A program made the translations under genes and the position numbers. A stretch of 64,000 bases of DNA from Tigriopus japonicus (lineage: Eukaryota; Arthropoda; Copepoda; Harpacticoida; Harpacticidae), in assembly GCA_010645155.1 (NCBI GenBank), contig CM021317.1, positions 3,110,635 to 3,174,634 on the forward strand. The letters run 5' to 3'. This document shows positions 12,401-22,900 of the stretch, one piece after another. The notes under the pieces were generated by a model. That model worked only from the letters and a program-made list of their open reading frames with translations. It did not search any database and was not told the origin of the DNA. How positions within the stretch are numbered: the first letter of the stretch is position 1; each line of letters starts with the position of its first letter.

Positions 12401-15400
12401 TTTTTTTCGTGAATACTTTGCGTTTTCAATTTTTTCTGACTTTTTCGATTTTTTATGGATTTCAAGAAAAAACGAATCATTTCCCTACGTGTTAGAAATT
12501 TGATCTTCTCCAAATTTATAATTAAATTCTTGCTACAAGTGTCTGTCTACAAATCACAAGTGTCTGTGGGAGGAGACTGTGTTCAAAAACTTTTCGAAAA
12601 ATCTTTGAAGTGAGCTCCAAATGTTCAAAATACACTATAAAATCGTAAATTTTCACCTATTTAACCAACTATATTAACTTTTATCCTACTGCTTTGGCAT
12701 TTATCAACTGTTTTGTCGAAAAAGGCAAATTTAAAAGTGAACTTTTTTGTCATTGTCACCAACCAAAAAAACGCTCCCAAGTAATCACAAACTGCTGGTG
12801 CTCGCTTTACACCTCAAGGTGGTAAGAATGGAAAATCCAATACAGAATAGAAAAAGATGAACTGTAACGTAGCAAAAATAGTAAAACGTTGTTCACAGCG
12901 GAATCAGGATTTAAACACGCAAGGGAAGCGGATTTAGGGAGGAGACGTGGTCTCGTGGTTAGCGCAGCTTTCTAGAGAGAGAGGTCTCAGGTTCGATTCT
13001 CCTCCCCGACCCTTCTCAAGGAAACTTTTAGACGTTAATCCGCACCCACAGACAGGGAAACCACTTGGATACCGGACTTGAAATTGCCTTTTAGAAATAT
13101 TTGGACTCTGTACTGGCTAACTTTGCTGGCCGGGCGAGGCTCAATCTTCCAGCCCCGGCACCAAAAATCCCCCTCAAAAAGATAATTCAAGCTTACCTTC
13201 ATCCACAAAACAGGCAAATGTATTCCTTCGGGCCTTTTGACAAGGCAGATTGTCAAGAAAATTCTCCAGCTCTTTGGACTTCGTGACTTCGATTAAAGGA
13301 TTAATAGAAGTTTCTCGCCCTTGATGCAGACTAAAATATCCAAACAAATCCAACTTTTTGCCCTTTTCCGTGTCCGAATAATAAGTGCCAGTGTGAGTAT
13401 CCGTCCCAAAGTTTTCTAGTTCGAAGAAAGAATGATCCTTACCAACAATCAAGTCTGTAAAACTCGTGAGCAAACATTACCCATTTCTTTGGCCTTGAAT
13501 AGCTGTGATGGCTGTGGAAACGACGCATTATTGTCGAGAACACATTCTTCATCTGGATTGTCTGTAGCAGTGATGACTAGACAGTACCCCAATTGACCCC
13601 TAACGGGATCTTGAACTTGTCCCGCAATCACGGAACTTGTGACAGCTGTGTCAGGATCCGGTAAGGCCATGGCAAAGATGATGTCTTTGGGATCAATGCC
13701 ATTGTACTTCTCCTTCAAATATTGATCATAGAGTTCAGATTTGGCGCTTGAGGTCAAATCGGCCATCACCTTGCCTTTAGATTCAACAAAATATCTAGAA
13801 CACAAATGTTCAGTCAGTACATTGGCATAAGAAGTCTAACAATAGTTTAATCTGGAATTGTAGAAATACAAAATATTGCCAGAGACTAGCTAAGGGCATC
13901 AAATTCCTTTAGCACTATTGATCACTCGAATGGAAAAGTGTAAAAGATGAAAGTAGCTGAATAAAAAAAGATGGACAACAAAAACCTATTGTCAGATTTT
14001 GTTCTCTAATTTTGGAAAAGAGAAGAAACATAAGATTTCGTCTTGTTCCCGAGGCGTCAAAGATTTATGTGTCATAGTGCAAACAAAGATCAAAGATTCT
14101 CATGATGGCCTCAAAGTTCCAACAATGTTACAGAAAAAGGAAGACAGACAGCTTGGATGAAAGAAGACTTTAGGGCACACACAACTAAACTATCAACAAA
14201 CAATAGACCTTATCTACCATAAAATATGGCAGCACTGCCAACTCGAAATCCATTTTTATAACCATCGATGGAACTCGAAATCGAACTAGTTCGAGTGTTG
14301 CCAAATTGGTCCCTGTTTAGGTCTTTTCATAAAGTTCTAAACACCCTACCCTTTTTAAGAGCGATAAACTTCCGAGTCAAAACTGGCAGCACTCCTGGTT
14401 CGAAACACATCACTAGCTAATATGCAACTTCTTTTTTGTGCCCCTTTGACGTACAGGAACTTGTTGCTTGAACATAAACTCCATGTTGATTGTATCAAAT
14501 GAGAATTGGCAGACTTTGACGCCAAAGCTATTGAAGTCCTAGTCCTACACTCAAAAAATGTTTGAATCTTTGAAGGAAGGGACAAAATATTGGGGGAATC
14601 GAAACAAAAATAGTAATTTTGTTGATGAAAAATGATCAAATTTTGTTTAAAGAAGTTGGATTGAATATTGTTGAATAAAGTTGGATTGAACTTTGTTAAA
14701 TGAAGTTGGATTGAATATTGTTGAATAAAGTTGGATTGAACTTTGTTAAATGAAATTGGATTGAATTTTGTTGATTGAAGTTGAATTGAACGTCGAGGGA
14801 AGAACATTTTTGAATTGCATCAGAATAAAATTAGTTAGTTATATCGGAAAAACAAGTGAAATTTGTCAAAACAAATCGAGTGAAATTTGTCAAAACAAAT
14901 CGAGTGAATTTTGTCAAAACAAATCGAGTGAATTTTGTCAAAACAAATCGAGTGAATTTTGTCAAAACAAATCGAGTGAATTTTGTCAAAACAAATCGAG
15001 TGAATTTTGTCAAAACAAATCGAGTGAATTTTGTCTCAATGAAACGGGTTTTGTAATAAAATATAAGGACAAGACATACCGTAAAATAAAACATTATCTG
15101 TTCAAAAAGTTGTCAAACTGGTCTTGCCCCAGAATCGGAAAATCCTGGCCAGACCCTTTTCTACTAGCATGTCATGAACTTTATTGCATCTTTCCATTGT
15201 GTTATTATCAATTTTCTGCCCTTTCTATTTACATTTTTTGACATTGGATTGTCATTGACATTTTTGGGTTATTTCATTACAATTTTTTTCATTTTTTCTT
15301 CCATTTATTTCATGTATAAACGAACAAATGCAATGTGCCTTTTTCCAAAATCTTATCCAAAATTGTCTAAAATTGCAATCCAACCTCTTTCATACCATCT

Positions 15401-16176
15401 GAGTCACAAGGGTGGTCTGTAAAAAGCGAGAACCGTTCAACGGCCAAAACCCTCATGACGAGAAATCACACTCGAACTTTCCGGGCATTTTTGATTAATT
15501 ACACCTAATTTGTTGTCAAATAATAGGTGTTCTTATGTTCACCTTAAAATCAATGGTGAATTACATGATTGCTTTTCCGATCCAATTTCATTACCAATTG
15601 TTTTTGATAGTTTAATGCACAATACAAAGCATCTTAAAGTTAGGCTTCGGCTTTTGGATTTACTGACACAATCACTCTGAATTTTTGAAATGACAATTTG
15701 CAAAATATTATAAACTGAAGAGTAATTTTAATGGCGAATGAGATTTTTCCTTTACCCAAACTTTTTCATGATTGCCGTAGAAACCACCTCTTGAATGAGT
15801 CCCTGACCGCAAATGGTCACAGATGGAAACGTTATGTTCTCAATGGGTAATGCTGTGGTAGAGACATATGTCACCACAGGGTTATTTTTCCAATCTTGGT
15901 AAGCCAACACCGATAGAGCTATGGCTAATATGATACAAGTCACCGTCAAGATAAGCCAAAGAATGCGTTCAAAAAGGGGTTGGCCATCTTCAAAGACGTA
16001 TGAGATTCCGTGAGTTGTCGAAGTCTCCGCATATTCTCGGATAGTTCGCTAGTGAGGGAACAAAATTAGAAATTCGGAATTTTTCAAAATGATAATTTTG
16101 AAAAACTTACAAACAATCCAGTTTTGATACGACTGCGTAACCTGGGAGTTTTGGTCGGTGACTTCGAGGAGTTCAT
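3484..16176 (-). CDS. DEG/ENaC (pickpocket-like) sodium channel subunit, nine coding exons, 816 aa
   Basis: Predicted amiloride-sensitive-type cation channel subunit of the plasma membrane; family members form trimers gated by ligands, acid or touch, but the stimulus here is unknown. Exons, in coding order: 16176-16111, 16048-15756, 13794-13481, 13415-13197, 11148-10755, 10687-10223, 8270-8021, 7492-7286, 3726-3484. All borders are GT/AG, phases agree and the total (2451 nt) is in frame. Seen: gate motif HG at residues 35-36, TM1 about 51-71, the post-TM1 motif ITFPSVTICGQG near 94-105, FPTDRGMCCTFN in exon 5, CIPWYFP...CDPW across exons 6-7, and TM2 about 749-772 containing GLFIGFS, whose GFS is the selectivity filter. 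The start is the only Met before the exon 1 donor. Length is well above the usual 500-650 because of an enlarged region between TM1 and the Cys-rich part. The C-tail is acidic (NEDEDDNDS). Exon 3/4 and 5/6 junctions have alternative sites. Confidence 0.88.
4247..4750 (+). repeat. Dispersed repeat, copy 1
   Basis: About 500 bases match 37120-37612 in the same orientation, including long identical runs such as CATGCTCTGGCTTTGAACAT. No coding potential was recognised in either copy. Confidence 0.65.
5349..5523. mobile_element. 175-bp TA-flanked MITE (pogo/Tigger-like ends)
   Basis: The ends are 28-bp inverted repeats (CAGTCAACTTCGGATATAAG...), with one mismatch, flanked by TA on both sides. Internally the word CCCTTATATCC or close variants recur. 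The ends resemble those of the 1.1-kb element at 32344-33433 (CAGTCGAATCTTGATATAAG), suggesting a related family. Confidence 0.8.
6061..6117. repeat. Homopolymer tract (C-run then A-run)
   Basis: About ten C are followed at once by about fifteen A. Such a tract is prone to length error in sequencing and assembly. Confidence 0.8.
8621..8637. repeat. (CT)n microsatellite in channel intron 6
   Basis: Run of alternating C and T in the 1.95-kb intron between exons 6 and 7 of the channel gene. The rest of that intron shows no recognisable element apart from the shared repeat at 9588-9690. Confidence 0.8.
9588..9690 (+). repeat. Dispersed ~100-bp repeat in channel intron 6
   Basis: Matches 34668-34755 in inverted orientation, sharing the words GCATGCTTCCATTATTGA (one base apart) and ACCAAATTTTGG. 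Function and family unknown. Confidence 0.5.
11209..11401. mobile_element. 193-bp MITE with ~55-bp inverted repeats, channel intron 4
   Basis: The left end (CCGCATGTTAACGCACTTAA...) pairs with the right end for about 55 bases with few mismatches; both arms carry ACCAAAATCAAGTCA or its complement. No clear target duplication was found, so the superfamily is not assigned. Confidence 0.7.
12937..13006 (+). repeat. tRNA-like sequence, probably a SINE head or tRNA pseudogene
   Basis: An A-box-like TGGTCTCGTGG (12948-12958) and a B-box-like GGTTCGATTCT (12990-13000) have tRNA-type spacing. GGGAGGAG at 12937 pairs with CTCCTCCC at 12999, but this uses bases that should form the T stem, and a good cloverleaf cannot be drawn. 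It lies in channel intron 4. A tRNA-derived SINE is more likely than a working tRNA gene. Confidence 0.4.
14179..14415 (+). mobile_element. hAT MITE, left end missing, channel intron 2
   Basis: Same family as the complete copy at 57598-57904: it shares AATAGACCTTATCTACCATA, TCGAACTAGTTCGAGTGTTG and the terminal CGAAACACATCACTA. The first ~80 bases of the element, including its left terminal repeat, are absent. Confidence 0.75.
14640..14795. repeat. Minisatellite A, ~24-26-bp unit, channel intron 2
   Basis: Six or so units built on AAGTTGGATTGAA followed by TATTGTTGAATA or CTTTGTTAAATG. The two unit types alternate, giving a ~50-bp higher-order period. The minus-strand ORF spanning it is a by-product of the repeat. 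Confidence 0.8.
14851..15045. repeat. Minisatellite B, 24-bp unit, seven full copies, channel intron 2
   Basis: Near-perfect repeats of CAAAACAAATCGAGTGAATT plus TTGT; the first units have AAATT in place of AATTT. The unit is a multiple of three and stop-free in several frames, so repetitive ORFs appear on both strands. It lies less than 100 bases from minisatellite A but has a different unit. The regular spacing is not CRISPR-like because no spacers exist. Confidence 0.9.
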
Positions 16177-17777
16177 ATTTTCAACTAAACAATTTAATGA
16201 AGGAATGACTGACTGACTTGATTGAAACATTGTACATGGCGTTCAGAAATAGTTTTGAATTACGTCTTCGATAATGTGAATAATGGTGCGAACATTCATT
16301 AGTCAAATGTAAGACTTTAGAGAGTGATTATTCAGGCTAATTTGAAATAGGAACCCAAAGGACAAATCATGAAAAACCGCATGTCTCATTAAAAAATCCG
16401 AAAGTATTCATTATTTAATTTTGGGTAGCTTAAGACATCATGTTTCACTGTTTTAGCACTTGTGTGTAATCGTCTGATTGTACATTAATACCTGAGACGA
16501 TGCAAACAAAATAGTGGGTTATGAGTGAGAAATTTGAGAAAAGTGGATTTAAAGACGGGTGTGACCGGTTTGTTGTTGGCCCTAAAACCCGTATAACCAA
16601 TCGCAACGATTGTGAGATGTCACCTGAAGCTTAATACGAGGACAGTCCAGAGCTTTCTTTGATCGATCGTCGTCTTCCCCACATTGAAAGAAATAGTAGT
16701 TATGCACCTTCAAAGGAAGGGAGTAATGGCCAAAATCCGGCGGAGGGAGTTTCATTTTATTGGCAACCCGCGGGTGTCAGCCCGAGGGGCCTCAATTAAA
16801 ATGAAACGAGTGATGTCGGGTCTTGGCCATTACTCACTTCATTTGTGGGTGCATATGGTATTTTGTTGACCAACTTATCCTTTTTGGGACTTCCGTTTCG
16901 ATTTTTTCAACCCTGAAAATTAGTTCTACCATGGACACTCGTACTATCTGACCTGCATGCATTGCCTGCTCAATACGGGTTTTAGGAGCTTTGTTCACCT
17001 ATTTTAGAGTAGTTAAGTGATTTGTAGGGCAATAAAGTAAGTTGTAGGTAAGTAATATTTTGGGCTTAACCTCCTTGGGCTTGGAGGAAGTCTCATAAAA
17101 GGAGAAGGCAGTCAATAAACGAGTTTTATTCTCTAATCCCAAGAATACCGGAACACGGTGTTCCGAATAGCTTTTTAGGTTTGAATCAAAATACCCAAAG
17201 ACATCATGGCACTTTTTGGACCCACAATTAAATGGGGAACAACTTTACTTTTATTGTATTATGTAAATTTAGGCCCAGAGAAAAAGCAATATACCTAAAA
17301 AACTATTAATTATAACATTTTTAATAAGCTATTTCACCCATATTTAGAGACCATTTTGTTACCCTTTGAATTCAAATTGAATTAAAATTCATTCAGCAAC
17401 AGCAGAGTTATTTGACTTTGAATGGTCCATTTTTGACCCCAAAAAAAACGAAAAACGCTACAGTTATATGAAAAAACCAATTCCCAAAGATTTCATAAAG
17501 TTTTTAAAATCGCAAAAATGAATGAAATTTTTCGAGGTTTGGAGTTCATGTCAATATAGCTCAAATTTATAAAAATATCACTTAAAAGGCATTTGAAATA
17601 CATTTTGCGATAAAAAAATCTTTTGCAGTATCAAAGACACTCAAAGTTGGGTAGTACTTAGAAGTTCTGAAAAAATCGGTTAATGTTTCAAGTTTCGGTT
17701 TTATTCCATTTTGAACATGGTCCGTCTAGAAATCGTAAATTTGAATTAACTTCCTGGATCACTCTACTTTCCTTCTC
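16177..17777. other. Upstream region of the channel gene, no gene seen
   Basis: This should include the 5' untranslated region and promoter of the minus-strand channel gene. No TATA box or initiator could be assigned with confidence. A ~118-bp palindrome sits at 16720-16837; the rest is AT-rich with no coding signal. Confidence 0.5.
16720..16837. repeat. ~118-bp imperfect palindrome upstream of the channel gene
   Basis: GGAGTAATGGCCA at the left pairs with TGGCCATTACTC at the right, and AGTTTCATTTTA with TAAAATGAAAC inside. A GC-rich loop (GGCAACCCGCGGG...) is in the middle. It could be a small foldback element or a stable RNA hairpin if transcribed. Confidence 0.65.
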
Positions 17778-19125
17778 TTACTGATCGGAATCAATGGAGG
17801 CCCTAATCTTTGATTGGACCTCATCCAATTTGCTTTGGAGGCTGGCTACAACAAATGAATTGGAAGTACGTCGAAGTCTATTTGAAATCTGACAACTCTT
17901 TTTGAACAACTTCTTTCTAAACTTTGGAATTCTAGACAATGGCCCACCTTTGGGAGCCGTTTCTGGAATACAAAGAAACAAACAAACTTCCTGAAAAATG
18001 GAATTTAGCCTATTCATGGCGTCATCAATGGATGGTTCCTGCTTCAGAATGAAAATCAAGTCCAACATTTCCAATCTCTCAACAATTAAAGGCCAATGTT
18101 CCTTTTTGAACTTGAACTTTGCTAGACTCACCTTTTGTTCAGGTTTAAGTCTAAACGGTCCTTTAACGAACAACTGACTAGGAGGTCACAGTACATAACA
18201 CTGGGAGGTCGCCTTACTAGTACAACTCCCGAAATTGCACTCTGACACAAAATATTGGCCTCTTTTCGAGCTCCTCAATGTTTATTGGACATGCAAGAAC
18301 TAAAATTTTGTTTAATAATATTCAAAGGTTGCACGTTATTTCCATTTTTATTGGTTGCGCTTAAGGGAAAAGCTCGCCGGCTTTTGAATAATAGTCGACC
18401 CTATCTCAAAAATGTTATGATCTGAAAGGCTACATGGGGCAACATGGACATACTGGATCAGATCAAGGTCATTGGAAAAAACTAAGTCCAGAACACTCTC
18501 TGCTCTGGTTGCAACACCAACGTGTTGAGAGAGATTACGCAAGATCGCAAACTCTTCTAATTTTTCGAAAGACGGCGATGCTGTTTTCGAAATGGGAATG
18601 TACCCATCCGGACTAACTTCCCACTCTACAATGTCGAGAGTCGAGAACAAACCTCTCGATCTAACTCCTTACCAATGAATTGGAGAGCTGATAGAAATGA
18701 AGAAGAGCGACATGAAGGTGGCTGATACATTGTTACAACCGTAAGATCAAGGGCCTTGATATGACAAATCAAAACTTCTACTTCTCCATTCGACATTAAA
18801 ACATGACTAAGAAGTAAGTCTTTCCTGACATATAGACATTCGCCCCCATGTGGGAAAATGGGATTGTCCGGCCGTACTCTATCACATCGAACTAGCCTAA
18901 ATCCAGCTATTGCTACTTCTTCATCTAAAACTCCTGGACGAAGCCAAGTCTCTGTGATGGAGATGAAGGAGACCTCTCTATCAATGGCTAACTCCTCCAT
19001 TACTCTGACCTTTGTGCTGTCTTTTTTGGAAATAAGACAAGGCACGTTCAAATAGATCCCTTTTATGGGCTTAAGGTCTTCCAATGGACCAAGTCCTTTT
19101 GTTCCTGGACATTTCTGTCTGACCT
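17778..19125 (-). pseudogene. Broken LINE (CR1/Jockey-like) ORF: endonuclease domain and linker
   Basis: Remains of a non-LTR retrotransposon endonuclease of the endonuclease/exonuclease/phosphatase fold, which nicks target DNA in intact elements. Segment 1 (about 19125-18626) has the catalytic-Glu motif ITETWL, the GGECLYVRKDLL motif and VTMYQPPS. Segment 2 (18650-18348), in another frame, has LDLVFSND and the catalytic Asp-His motif SDHN. Segment 3 (18173-17778) is the linker before the reverse transcriptase, with FVKGPFRLKPEQKVS. The copy is dead: a frameshift and internal loss between segments 1 and 2, an insertion at 18174-18347, and no reverse transcriptase after 17778. Confidence 0.75.
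18157..18328. repeat. Left arm of a 172-bp inverted duplication
   Basis: This arm pairs with 19780-19951. It includes GAGGTCACAG..., CCCGAAATTGCACTCTGACA and CAATGTTTATTGGACA words, each found inverted in the right arm. Its outermost ~17 bases are LINE coding sequence (FVKGP), also present in the other arm, so the duplication arose after or together with the LINE insertion. Confidence 0.75.
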
Positions 19126-19779
19126 AAAAAATCTTGCTTACTAGCAATTTTTTTGAAACAAATTATCCCTAAAATTATTTCTGAAAATTATTTTTGTTCC
19201 CTAAACCTCTCTAAACAAAATGCAAATAAATAAATGCTCAAAATGTAAATCGATGCAAAGAAGCGCTCAAAATGCAAATCAGTGTAATTAAGGGCCCAAA
19301 ATGCCAATGAAAGTTTTCTGCATCAAATTCCCATGCTTATTCATTGCACGTTTGTTATTTTAGGGAATCTTACCTCCTGAAGTAGCAATAAAAATTGTAA
19401 AGAACACCCAAAATGCATTTAAAATCCCCTTTAAAATTTTGGCTAGATGGTATGACACAATTTTGTTGACAACATCCAACAAAATGAAAATGGATGACAA
19501 ATTGCGAAATTTATCCAGATTTACTTGAATCAAAGATGAGTTAATTCATTCATTTTTCTCACTTGGTATTATGATAAAAGAGATATTTTGGCGGGTTGTG
19601 AATTTTTTATTACCGCTACAAGGAATGGTATTCCTTGTAAAGAAAGTTCATCATTACATTACTGCATGAGATAAATATATAAAATTAACATATTTATGAA
19701 ATTTTGTCTACCGATGAGTTACTGTTGGGAGATCTAAAGACCCCTTTAAGCGGAATCAGTGAAATAAAAATAATGTGAA

Positions 19780-19951
19780 CCTTTGAGCATTATTAGATAA
19801 AACTTCAGTTCTTTTGTGTCCAATAAACATTGAGAAGGTCTAAAATAACTCAAATTTTTGTGTCAGAGTGCAATTTCGGGAGCTGCATTTGTAAGCTGAC
19901 CTCCCAGTCTTATGTTCTGTGACCTCTCAGTCAGCAGTTCGTTAAAGGACC
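19780..19951. repeat. Right arm of the 172-bp inverted duplication
   Basis: Inverted partner of 18157-18328 at equal length, ending in GTTCGTTAAAGGACC. Several small indels and substitutions separate the arms, so the event is not recent. Confidence 0.75.
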
Positions 19952-22900
19952 CCAAGTTGAAGTAGCCTTAGCCAAGGACGTTTATATGGACAAATGTCGC
20001 AGCTTTTTGTTATGACTATTCTTGGTCACAGCCCCAAATGCACGCAGCCAATTCAGCCTAATTTTATCGACTGCCTACATGGACCGTTTTCGGTTGTGTT
20101 GGAAGGCAGATGAGCAGCTTCGTTCTTTTTTTGAGGGTGATTAAACTTGAACTCAAAGATAGGGAAAAGTACTTTTGATTAAGGCAATAGAAAATACAAA
20201 TATCCTTCAAAATATCTTTGGAGCAAGTTTTAAAGACAGTTTTAGTTATTGGTTGGTTTTAAAGTTGACATTTGACCATCAATATACAGACAACGAATAC
20301 CACGTACTGATTTGAACATATTTTAAGCACCCTTGATCATCACCCTGGGTGACCAAGATTAGTCATAACAAAACTTGGACCGCAATCCACTATTTTTAGA
20401 AATCCTATTTTTAGAAATCCTTGCCTTAGCTGATTGCGGTTCGGCGCAAGAGCGCTTAAAAATTCAAGACAAGGCTATAGAGCAAAACATGTTCCTTTGT
20501 TCGTTGATTTAGTGTGCTTCGGTGAAAAGATGGGCCAAATTTTGACGAATTTCATTAAAATGCGTGCATTTGAACCTCCCAAATAGGGGAAAAGCACCAA
20601 TGAGACTTACAGTATTGTCTTAAATTGCCATGTGAATCAAAAGAGAAAAAAATTGCACATTTTCTTAGGTAATATTAATGAACAGAGATTCGATCTCATG
20701 AAGGCTGTTAAGAGCAGGCAGCACAGAATGAAATATATCTAAAGTTATTTGCTGTCTCATAAAATATAAAGCCTAATAGGAGCTGTATTTCGGAAATATT
20801 TTCTTAACATATTTGATCCCTGAGATTTGCAATCTGCCATTTTTACCTGTGGCTTAGTAAAATAATGCAGACATCCTTGGATAATGACGGGATGTGAAAA
20901 CAGGATTGATCATAAAGTGGGTTAGGAACAAAAGCAGAGAGAAGAAAGAAGGAATTTCGAACAATTGTAATGAACATCGTTTTGGCACAACATAGTTTTC
21001 ACAAAATGTGAATGGAATAGGCACTAGATAATGAACAAAATAAAACAACAACTTGCCTGCACTTTCACGTCCCATTTCTGCGTCGTCGTTAGTTTAGAAA
21101 TAATTTGTTGGCTTGAATATACTTTCCCTCTGCAATTTGGTACACCCATTGTATTTGTGCTCTCTAGAGAAGAAAGTCAGTTGTATTCTTTATGAAATAG
21201 AATCGAAATATGCCCTTTATGGCCTAAGTACGATTTATACACTCATAGTCAATATGTAAGAACGGCCCTGGATGACCTTTCAAGTGTTTCATATTCCTTG
21301 TTGGCAACATATGGTTCTTTACGTTTGAGAGGCTAACAATTATGCAATGATACCTTCTTAATGCAATTTGAATAAAAGGACAAGTTCTGAATGATAATTG
21401 AACTTAGGTGCAATCTTTTGTTTCAAAATATAAATCAAGAAATGAAAAACCCAGGTGTACCAAATGGGAAAACAAAGGTTCGGAAACAATTTGATAGGGA
21501 CAAACAGCATTACATGATAAATGTGAACTTCATTTAAAGAAAGTAGCACATCTGTTTAATCATATACCAAGGATTTCTTAATTTAAAGGATCTGAACCCT
21601 CATCGGAAATACTGCCTTTCCCAAATTAGACGTTCTTCAGGCAACCCAAGCCAATTCTCATTGGGCCGGATTGGCCATATTTGCTTTTCAAAAGGTGACG
21701 AGATTCTGGAAATGCAGATAGTATGGCTTATTATATTGGTGGAATAAGAACTTTGTATATTTTGAGTATTAAGTTCCTTCTGTCATTCAGAAGATGATAC
21801 CAGGTTTCTATTATTTGAATAAATGACTTAAACCTAAATGCTTATTGTGGGATCCAAATTACAATTATAAGAAACCTACAATATTCAGTCACCCTTGTTT
21901 GTTTTGTCACTTGCTTCTCACTTACAACATTTGAAACACAGCTCTTTTCATCTTGAAATGTGATCAATTCGCTTGTGCAGTGTTGTTGAAGTGTGTTATT
22001 AAAACCATTTTCAGTCCATTCGACTTGTGCCAGTACTCCCTCAGCAACTACAGTCCATGATTGATGATGGCACACCCACCTTTTGATAGAGGAACAGCTT
22101 TAGTAACAGGAGCAACAACCCACCCTAAGCTATTTTGGGATTCAGTGAAGTCTCAATCTCAATCACTAATTCTTCATGTTGTGCGAGTTCATGTGATGGT
22201 GGTGTTGAACTTGTTCTGTTGGTGATTCAGCCACACACCAAAAGTCCAATTACTTTTGTTATCGTGAGTGAACCAAGAAAGTAAGATAAGTATTAGTGTT
22301 TGCATTGTGTGAGGCATAATTCTGGGCATCTTTTAAGCTCAAAACAGAACATATATCAAAGGATATATCTTCCCAAAATTGCAAAATAAACTCATTTAAC
22401 ACATCAAGTCACCAAAGAAAGAAAGTTTTTTTGATATATAAAGTGATACAGCTCATTTATATCTTTTTTTGTTAGATCTGGTTTATCAAATCTGGTTTAT
22501 CAAGTTGTTATTTCAATTGTACTAATTTATCAATTGAAGAAAGCAATAGTTGCGCATTATAAGTATCCTGTAATGGGAGTGAATCTAGTTCTGTAACTTA
22601 ATGTAAAGTTTCTGGGGTAACATGTAATTCTTTTATGAGAATAGAATTGAGCACCTGGGTTATTACCCGGAAGTGGCCGGTGAGTCTGAGTATGGAAGAA
22701 ATTGTTAGGAATGATTCTAATGTCAAATGTCCTAGCAATTTAATAACACTGGGACAATTGTAAGGTTAAAAACATCAAATTGGGATAATGGTACATAGTT
22801 AATGCAAGTAAACATTTTGTTTGGTTAACTGTAATACAACAACTATAGCCTAAAAGTGGTGGACAAAGCCAATCATGGAAACCCAACCTATGGAGTTTAA

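Noticed and set aside
12937..13006. Functional tRNA gene
   Set aside because: A and B boxes exist, but the acceptor and T stems compete for the same bases and no clear anticodon arm forms; a SINE or pseudogene fits better.
13455..13480. A 26-nt intron between channel exons 3 and 4
   Set aside because: A better-placed acceptor (pyrimidine-rich, ending CTAG) 39 nt further gives a 65-nt intron in the same phase.
14851..15045. Regular repeats resembling a CRISPR array
   Set aside because: The units are contiguous with no unique spacers, and the DNA is eukaryotic.
14355..15241. 150- and 157-codon ORFs with octapeptide repeats
   Set aside because: They are produced by 24-bp minisatellites, whose unit is a multiple of three; the reading frames on the two strands are equally open.
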